NCBI GenBank assembly: GCA_030490835.1
Contig: CM059971.1
Span: forward strand, 68,900,224-68,964,223
Direction: 5' to 3'
Source: Annona cherimola
Lineage: Eukaryota; Streptophyta; Magnoliopsida; Magnoliales; Annonaceae
DNA length: 64,000 nt
Positions within the stretch are counted from its first letter, which is position 1, and every line of letters starts with the position of its first letter. The position numbers and the translations under genes are program-made. Of this stretch, positions 58,366 to 64,000 are shown one piece after another. Below the pieces are notes generated by a model that saw only the letters and a program-made list of their open reading frames with translations, was not told where the DNA came from and searched no databases.

Positions 58366-61077
58366 ATGTTTCCTTCCATATGGACGAAGCCTTTCTCACT
58401 CCTCAGAGTCAGGCCATTTCATCCTATGATGGTATTTTATCCACCCAGTCAGTCTCTTTCATCTACATCTTCAGCTCAGGTTTTTGAGCAGAACCCAGAT
58501 GCAGTTGAGCGTACTGCTCTTCAGATATACCATTTGATGAAAGGATCCAGATGGAAAGATAATGAACATTTGAGACTGATGGTTTCACACTTAAAACCTG
58601 AAGCTGCTTTTAAGGTTATAGTACTTCAAAGAGGCAATCTTGACTTGGGTCTTCAGTTTTTTGAGTGGGTATGTAAGCAATCTACCTGCTGTTATGGTTT
58701 GGATAGCAAGATGTTTATTTTGAAGTTGTTAGTGGCTTCAGATCTCTTTAGAGTGGCCGAAAGGGTAGTAATTATGATGGCTAATAGTTGTAATGATCCT
58801 GATGAGATTATGAAATTACTGGGTGTACTTTATGAAATTCGTGAAATGGGATTTAGGCTTAGTTTCCCATGTTATTGCACTATTTTGATGTGTTTGGCAA
58901 AGTTCAGTATGGGCTTGGTAGCATTTTCAGTTTACTCAAGAATGGTGGTTGAGGGTTTTGTTCCAGATTTTATTGTTTACAAAACCATGATTAATGTGCT
59001 TTGCAAGAGCAGATATGTATGGGCAGCTGAGATGTTTCTTTGTCTGATCTTGAAGATGGGGTTTGCCCCAGACACACATGTCTATACTTCTTTGGTGCTG
59101 GGGTACTGTCGGGTGGGTGCAGTATGTGAGGCATTCCAGCTATTTGAACTTATGTCCACTGAAGGAAGTGTTCCAAATGCTGTCACATTCTCAGTACTAA
59201 TTCATAAGCTTTGTGAAGATGGTAGGTATGAAGAAGCTTGTCAGTTGTACCAGGAAATGATTGAGAAAGGCTGCAAACCAAGTGTGCACACCTATACCAT
59301 CCTTATCAAGGCAAAGTGCGATACCGGATCTATTGATCAGGCATTTTCTTTGTTTGATGAGATGCTTGATGGTGGATGTAAGCCAAATGTTCATACTTAC
59401 ACAATACTAATAGACAGGTTGTGCAGGGAAGGCAAACTTGATGAGGCTTATGGAATGTTCAACAAGTTGCTTGAGGCTGGTCTGCTTCCCAGCACAGTAA
59501 CTTACAATGCATTGATAAATGGCTTCTGCAGAGAAGGAAGAGTTGTTTATGCTATTGTGCTTCTTGGTGCAATGGAGAAAAGGAATTGTAGGCCAAATTT
59601 GAGGACTTACAATGAGCTTATTTATGGACTGTGTAGAATGCGGATGTCATTTAAAGCATTATCACTGTTGAGAAGGGTAGTTAATATTGATCTATTACCC
59701 AGTAGTATAACTTATAATATTCTTGTTGATGGATTCTGCAAAGAAGGCCGACTTGATATAGCTTTCAGTCTATTGAATATCATGAACTCCATTGGATTGC
59801 AGCCTGATGCATATACATACACGGGCCTCATTGATGGGCTTTGTAGACATGGGAAACTGAAAGAAGCCTATTCACTTTTCCTTGAGATGGCAGACAAAGG
59901 GATTTCACCTGATGAAGTAACTTTTACTGCCTTAATTGATGGCTTTTGCAAGAATGGGGAGACTGCAAATGCATTTGCATTACTTGAAATGATGGTTGAA
60001 AATAGCTGTCCACCAACTATTCATGCATTCAACTCATTTATTGATGCTCTTGGCAAAGAAAATAAGCTGCTTCAGGAACACATGGTGTTTTGTAAAATGC
60101 TGAAATTTGGCTTAGTTCCGTCAGTTGTTACATATACAATACTGATAGATGGTCTTTGTCATGTTGGTGGAATCAGCTTATCCTTTGATGTTGTAGAGCT
60201 GATGAAGCGAGCTGGCTGCCATCCTAATGTATATACATATACTGTCTTGATTGATAGCCTCTGCCGAAACAGGAGAGAAAGGGAGGCTGTCATGCTTTTT
60301 GATAATTTGCTGGGTTTGGGTATCCTTCCAAATCATGTAACATATACAGTACTAGTTAAAGCACACGTTAGGGCTGGGAAATTGGATTGTGCCGTTGATA
60401 TTCTAAATATAATGAATAAAAATGGCTGCCAACCCAACATTAGAATTTATTGTGCACTATTGAAGGGATTACTCCTCTCAGGTAGGGCTTCCAAAGTGCA
60501 AGTGACCGATCCAGGATGCAGTGCTCTCAGTCAAACAAGTATAGAAGATAATGGAGGTGACTGGTATAGTGATGATGTCTTCAGGGAAATCAATCTTGAG
60601 CATGCTTTTGAGCTTAGAGATAGGATTGACAGGTTTGATGGACTTAAAGCCAACTTTTATAATGTGTTAGTGGGTGGTTTTTGCAAGGAAGGAAAAATGA
60701 CAGAGGCAGATCAACTTGTTCAAGATATGCTTAAAAGAGGGTTGGTTCCTAGTAAAGAAATTTATGCCTCTATTATTGAGGGATATTCCAATAAGGGTGC
60801 AATTGATCAGTGCCTTGGTTTTTTGAAACAAATGCTTGACGAGGGTCTTCAGCCATCCTTTTCAACCTACAGTTCTGTGATTCAGGTGCTTCATAAGGAA
60901 GGGAAGACCCAAGTAGCACAAAGGTTGACTGCTGACCTTTTATTGCACTGTGGTGTCATGGACGAGGCTGCAGTCATGCCATTGATGGAGTTTTTGATGA
61001 ATGGACTCGAGTCTAATGCCCTTGAGATTCTAAGGTGGATTGAGAAAATGCATCATAAAGAGAAGCCAACAATCTAG
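58366..61077 (+). CDS. P-class pentatricopeptide repeat protein, intronless
   Basis: One uninterrupted frame of 903 residues ending TAG. The N-terminal 40 residues (MFPSIWTKPFSLLRVRPF...) are rich in Arg, Ser and hydrophobics and lack acidic residues, fitting a mitochondrial (or plastid) presequence. From about residue 165 the protein is a chain of 35-residue PPR motifs of the plain P type, seen as repeated TYTILIDGLC / VTYNALINGFC / GCKPN words; I count about 19. A stretch of about 38 residues (around 708-745, with DNGGDWYSDD) interrupts the chain before the last three motifs. There is no E, DYW or SMR domain, so the likely role is organelle RNA binding (stabilisation, splicing or translation) rather than editing. 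It resembles Arabidopsis At5g65560-type proteins from memory, not checked. The first ATG in frame is used as start; M21 is an alternative. Confidence 0.93.
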   Translation: MFPSIWTKPFSLLRVRPFHPMMVFYPPSQSLSSTSSAQVFEQNPDAVERTALQIYHLMKGSRWKDNEHLRLMVSHLKPEAAFKVIVLQRGNLDLGLQFFEWVCKQSTCCYGLDSKMFILKLLVASDLFRVAERVVIMMANSCNDPDEIMKLLGVLYEIREMGFRLSFPCYCTILMCLAKFSMGLVAFSVYSRMVVEGFVPDFIVYKTMINVLCKSRYVWAAEMFLCLILKMGFAPDTHVYTSLVLGYCRVGAVCEAFQLFELMSTEGSVPNAVTFSVLIHKLCEDGRYEEACQLYQEMIEKGCKPSVHTYTILIKAKCDTGSIDQAFSLFDEMLDGGCKPNVHTYTILIDRLCREGKLDEAYGMFNKLLEAGLLPSTVTYNALINGFCREGRVVYAIVLLGAMEKRNCRPNLRTYNELIYGLCRMRMSFKALSLLRRVVNIDLLPSSITYNILVDGFCKEGRLDIAFSLLNIMNSIGLQPDAYTYTGLIDGLCRHGKLKEAYSLFLEMADKGISPDEVTFTALIDGFCKNGETANAFALLEMMVENSCPPTIHAFNSFIDALGKENKLLQEHMVFCKMLKFGLVPSVVTYTILIDGLCHVGGISLSFDVVELMKRAGCHPNVYTYTVLIDSLCRNRREREAVMLFDNLLGLGILPNHVTYTVLVKAHVRAGKLDCAVDILNIMNKNGCQPNIRIYCALLKGLLLSGRASKVQVTDPGCSALSQTSIEDNGGDWYSDDVFREINLEHAFELRDRIDRFDGLKANFYNVLVGGFCKEGKMTEADQLVQDMLKRGLVPSKEIYASIIEGYSNKGAIDQCLGFLKQMLDEGLQPSFSTYSSVIQVLHKEGKTQVAQRLTADLLLHCGVMDEAAVMPLMEFLMNGLESNALEILRWIEKMHHKEKPTI

Positions 61078-62059
61078 CACATGCATCATCAATGGGGGAA
61101 CTTTGATATTCCATCTGTTTTAAACATGATTCATGATGTAGCTTGTGTCAAGGTAGGCTTCTGTATCCAACTTAAGTTTGTGAATTCATATTGTTCCTTA
61201 ATCTTATTATGTATTCAGTATTCATTGTGTAAGAATATCATGTTTGTTAGCATTAGGATAATATGGTTTTCTTTGGATGTTACTCTTAGGACTCATGGTC
61301 CTGCATTCCTGTTATCTGATGGCTTTTCTATTGCCTTCCTTTGAATGGCCATGCCCAAAAGTTCGTTGTTAGAGAATTTTTGTCATTCTACCCATAGCCT
61401 GCATGTAGAAATGTATGAAAATGTGATGTGACTTGTGTATCAAATTGCATGACTCAAATAATCTAATCTAGATAAATTTTGGGATGTGGACCACCCACGA
61501 AGTTTAAATCCTCTTTATGTGGTAGATCACCAATTTGGTCGCTCCCACAGCTAGAGGATCAAGAATGCTCTGTATACCTACATTCTTGGATCAAGGATTG
61601 TTTACTCTTCTCATTATGTTCACCAAGAACTCTGGCAATGTATCCTTCTTTCATGATTATGCTAATTTACATGCGTTGAATATCTGGCAGAAATTTTGTG
61701 AAGTGGTAGTGCCTCAGCAATATACGGAACATATAAGCTGTACTCAACCGTTGAGACCTTGGCTTGTGCTAATGACTGAATTGGCTCAGCAAGGTTTGTA
61801 TTCTTGCATCCTTACGACGAACTGGATAGAATGTTTCAGTATGTGTATGATGCGTCATAGATGAATCAACTGAACATAACTTTCTGAAGGGATAATGGTC
61901 GCCCGGTTATGAATCGATAAAATGGGCAAACATGATATGATATCAGCATTTTCATTGTCAAAAAAATGAATCCATGCTCAAGGGATCCATTTTCTCTGAT
62001 CACGAAGACAACCTTTTTTCTTATACAAAAAAGAAAAAAAAAAAAAAGCATACAGCTGG
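61078..62059 (+). other. Region downstream of the PPR gene, no firm gene
   Basis: It begins with the probable 3' untranslated region. An open frame at 61535-61864 (about 109 codons, containing HDYANLHALNIWQKFCEVVV) has a natural-looking composition and a GT at its inner end near 61794, but no start context, partner exon or known motif; it may be chance. An A-run lies at 62026-62047. Confidence 0.4.
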
Positions 62060-62583
62060 TTTGAAAAAATCAGAATCTCCTTTTCTGGAGGATGCCTTCA
62101 AAGCATATAGCTGGGTTGAAAAGAAAGTAAAAAATAGAATAGAAAGGTTGGATGGCTGGAGACCCTCGTTTCTGGAGATTGATTTGGTCATCACCCAACT
62201 GCAGTTCATCTATGAAGAGTGAATCCATGAACCATGTTGCCCGTGTTCTCTAAATTTGTACTCCAGGAATGTGATCATGTGATATTGAAGATTAACTGCT
62301 TGAATTTTCCTCCAAAGGTGTAGAAAAAAGTTAGAAATCTCCTTTTGTAAGATGCCTTCAAGGCATGTAGCTGGTTTGAAAAAACAAAAAGAAAAGAATA
62401 GAAAAGAAAGATTGGATTGCTAGAGGCCCTCGTTTCTGGAGATTGATTAGGTCATCAACCAACTTCAGTTCATCTATGTAGAGTGAATCCGTGAACCATG
62501 TTGCCCATGTGCTCTAAATTTGAACTCCAGGAATGCAATCATGTAGTATGAAGACTGATTGCTCGAATTTTCTTCCAAAGCTC
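62060..62583. repeat. Two-unit tandem duplication, period 262 bp
   Basis: Units at about 62060-62320 and 62322-62583 share GATGCCTTCAA, CCCTCGTTTCTGGAGATTGA, CAGTTCATCTATG, TGAACCATGTTGCCC and GAATTTTCCTCCAAAG in the same order. They differ by scattered substitutions and a few indels. No convincing coding frame is shared by both units. Confidence 0.85.
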
Positions 62584-64000
62584 ATCTTATTGTCTTTGTA
62601 TAGGTTGATTTTATGTTTCAAGACTGTTTTATGCCAGTTCTCGTTGTCATCTCTTATGTTGAATTACAGATACATTTTTTCATACTTGTATTTTGAATAG
62701 CCAGTGCCCAATGAGGCTTTCTGATTCGAAGGCATGAATGTTTGGCTTTTGCAAGAGCATTTTCATCTTTCTCCAAAGAACTGTATGTACTGACTGCCAT
62801 TGTTACATTGTCATTAAGTGGGCTTTTGTGGAACTTTTGTTTTTTTGTTTTTCTCTCCGAGATTGTTTTCTTTTGGTGATTTGATGAAGGAGCTGGGGCA
62901 ATAACGTGCAGGATCCTGTATCCATAAACAACAGAAAGAAAAAAAAATAGACAAAAGAAGAAAGAAATCTCTTTTCGAACCCGATGTGCAGGCAACCACA
63001 AACAATTGTTTGTACAGTGGTCTTGTTAACAGCTAACACATGAATTTAGCAGGAATTGGACGAGCATATTTAGACTATTTTATGTAGCCTATTTCTATGT
63101 CAAGTTACGAGAATTCACTCGGTATTTGATCCAGCTTCAGCTTGGAAATATATGTAGTATTATTACCAAACTGCTGATTTCTATTAGAGTATCCAATTAA
63201 GGAGTCCATTCTATTCCATAAATGAGTTGACATTCACTCTACAATAGAGTATAAACCCAGACAAATTATGATATCAGAACCACTGCCATGACTGAGTTCA
63301 GCTTGCGCTCTATAGAGCTCGAAAACCAATACAAATACTTGTTACGGAAAAGTCTCTGTTTTCTAATCATTTCATAACTCCTTTCAAGAATTGAATTTTG
63401 ATCTGTTCCATTTTCATCTGCAATTGTTTCTAAGAGTCAATGAGAAATCATTCTGTATGTCATTTTTTCCCTTAGAATTCACTGCTAGAATTTAATGCTG
63501 ATAGCAGATTCGTATAGTGACCGAAATTTCCCTTTTCTATTTATCACATGATTTTGTCTTGTGCCATTTTGCTGCCTGCTTGACGTTCTTTCTGTCTGAA
63601 TATGTGCATCGAGAACATGCCCTGTTTGCTTCCTTAAGAATATGGTTTAAAGACTAGGAATAGTCAAGGTAAAAACGAACTCAAAATTGAATCTAGATGA
63701 TGGTTTCCCACATCCCCAAATTAACCCCGAATCAGACAGTCTGATTAATCAAATCATGACCTGGTTTCAGGTTGGGCTTAGTCAATCAGTCTGAATTGAT
63801 ATGTTTATAAAACATGCTCCAAGTCCATCATCTATTTTTCATCGGATTAAAAATTTTGCATTGTCTCACTGATAAAAATTTCATTATCATGAACAGCCTC
63901 TACTTTATATTAAGTTTTGATTCAGATAGATTAAATGATTTACCTTGAAAAGTGCCAAACCTTCTCTGCTTTTCTTTCTCTGAATTGCTGAGGTTCAATT
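62584..64000. other. Intergenic sequence with no recognisable gene
   Basis: Composition is less AT-rich than the transposon fields, but I find no supportable coding frame, RNA gene or repeat with defined ends. Short frames around 62650-63040 on the minus strand overlap one another in different registers and show no protein-like pattern. Confidence 0.4.

Overview
This is a stretch of a flowering-plant nuclear genome. The evidence is GT-AG introns, an intronless pentatricopeptide-repeat (PPR) gene, plastid-type N-termini and plant transposon families (Ty1/copia Sirevirus, Mutator-like, hAT, L1-type LINE, TRIM-like and MITEs). The sequence is AT-rich, and transposon remnants fill most of the space between and inside three host genes. 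I cannot name the species.

Host genes, all on the + strand. (1) A small three-exon gene at about 9998-16107 encodes a short protein with an acidic middle and a Lys-rich tail; its first exon is open in two frames. (2) A nine-exon gene at 20373-37145 encodes a conserved, probably plastid-targeted protein of 407 residues. I assembled it exon by exon: all eight introns are phase 0, and intron 5 is swollen to 11.0 kb by a complete LTR retrotransposon. (3) An intronless P-class PPR gene at 58366-61077 encodes 903 residues. No tRNA, rRNA or CRISPR array was seen.

Mobile layout. 1-3750: a decayed copia remnant that joins a Sirevirus-type LTR, primer site and gag to a reverse transcriptase of another flavour. 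5.4-9.9 kb: a MITE field. 12.0-13.2 kb: three related foldback MITEs inside the small gene's second intron. 25.9-34.5 kb: an 8.6 kb Sirevirus-type copia element in reverse orientation with a TGTAT target duplication and near-identical LTRs, nested in a MITE inside intron 5. 38.4-40.5 kb: a LINE remnant. 42.4-51.5 kb: a 9.1 kb Mutator-like element with long terminal inverted repeats and a perfect 9-bp target duplication. It carries two convergent genes, and its transposase gene is split by a solo LTR that has its own 5-bp duplication. 51.8-56.3 kb: hAT-like, TRIM-like and foldback elements.

The most notable items are the two-gene, MuDR-like layout of the 9.1 kb element; an array of CGACTT/GTCGAC motifs kept in LTR copies of three different ages; and the nesting orders that the target duplications prove. 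All domain calls are by eye from motifs; no database search was run.
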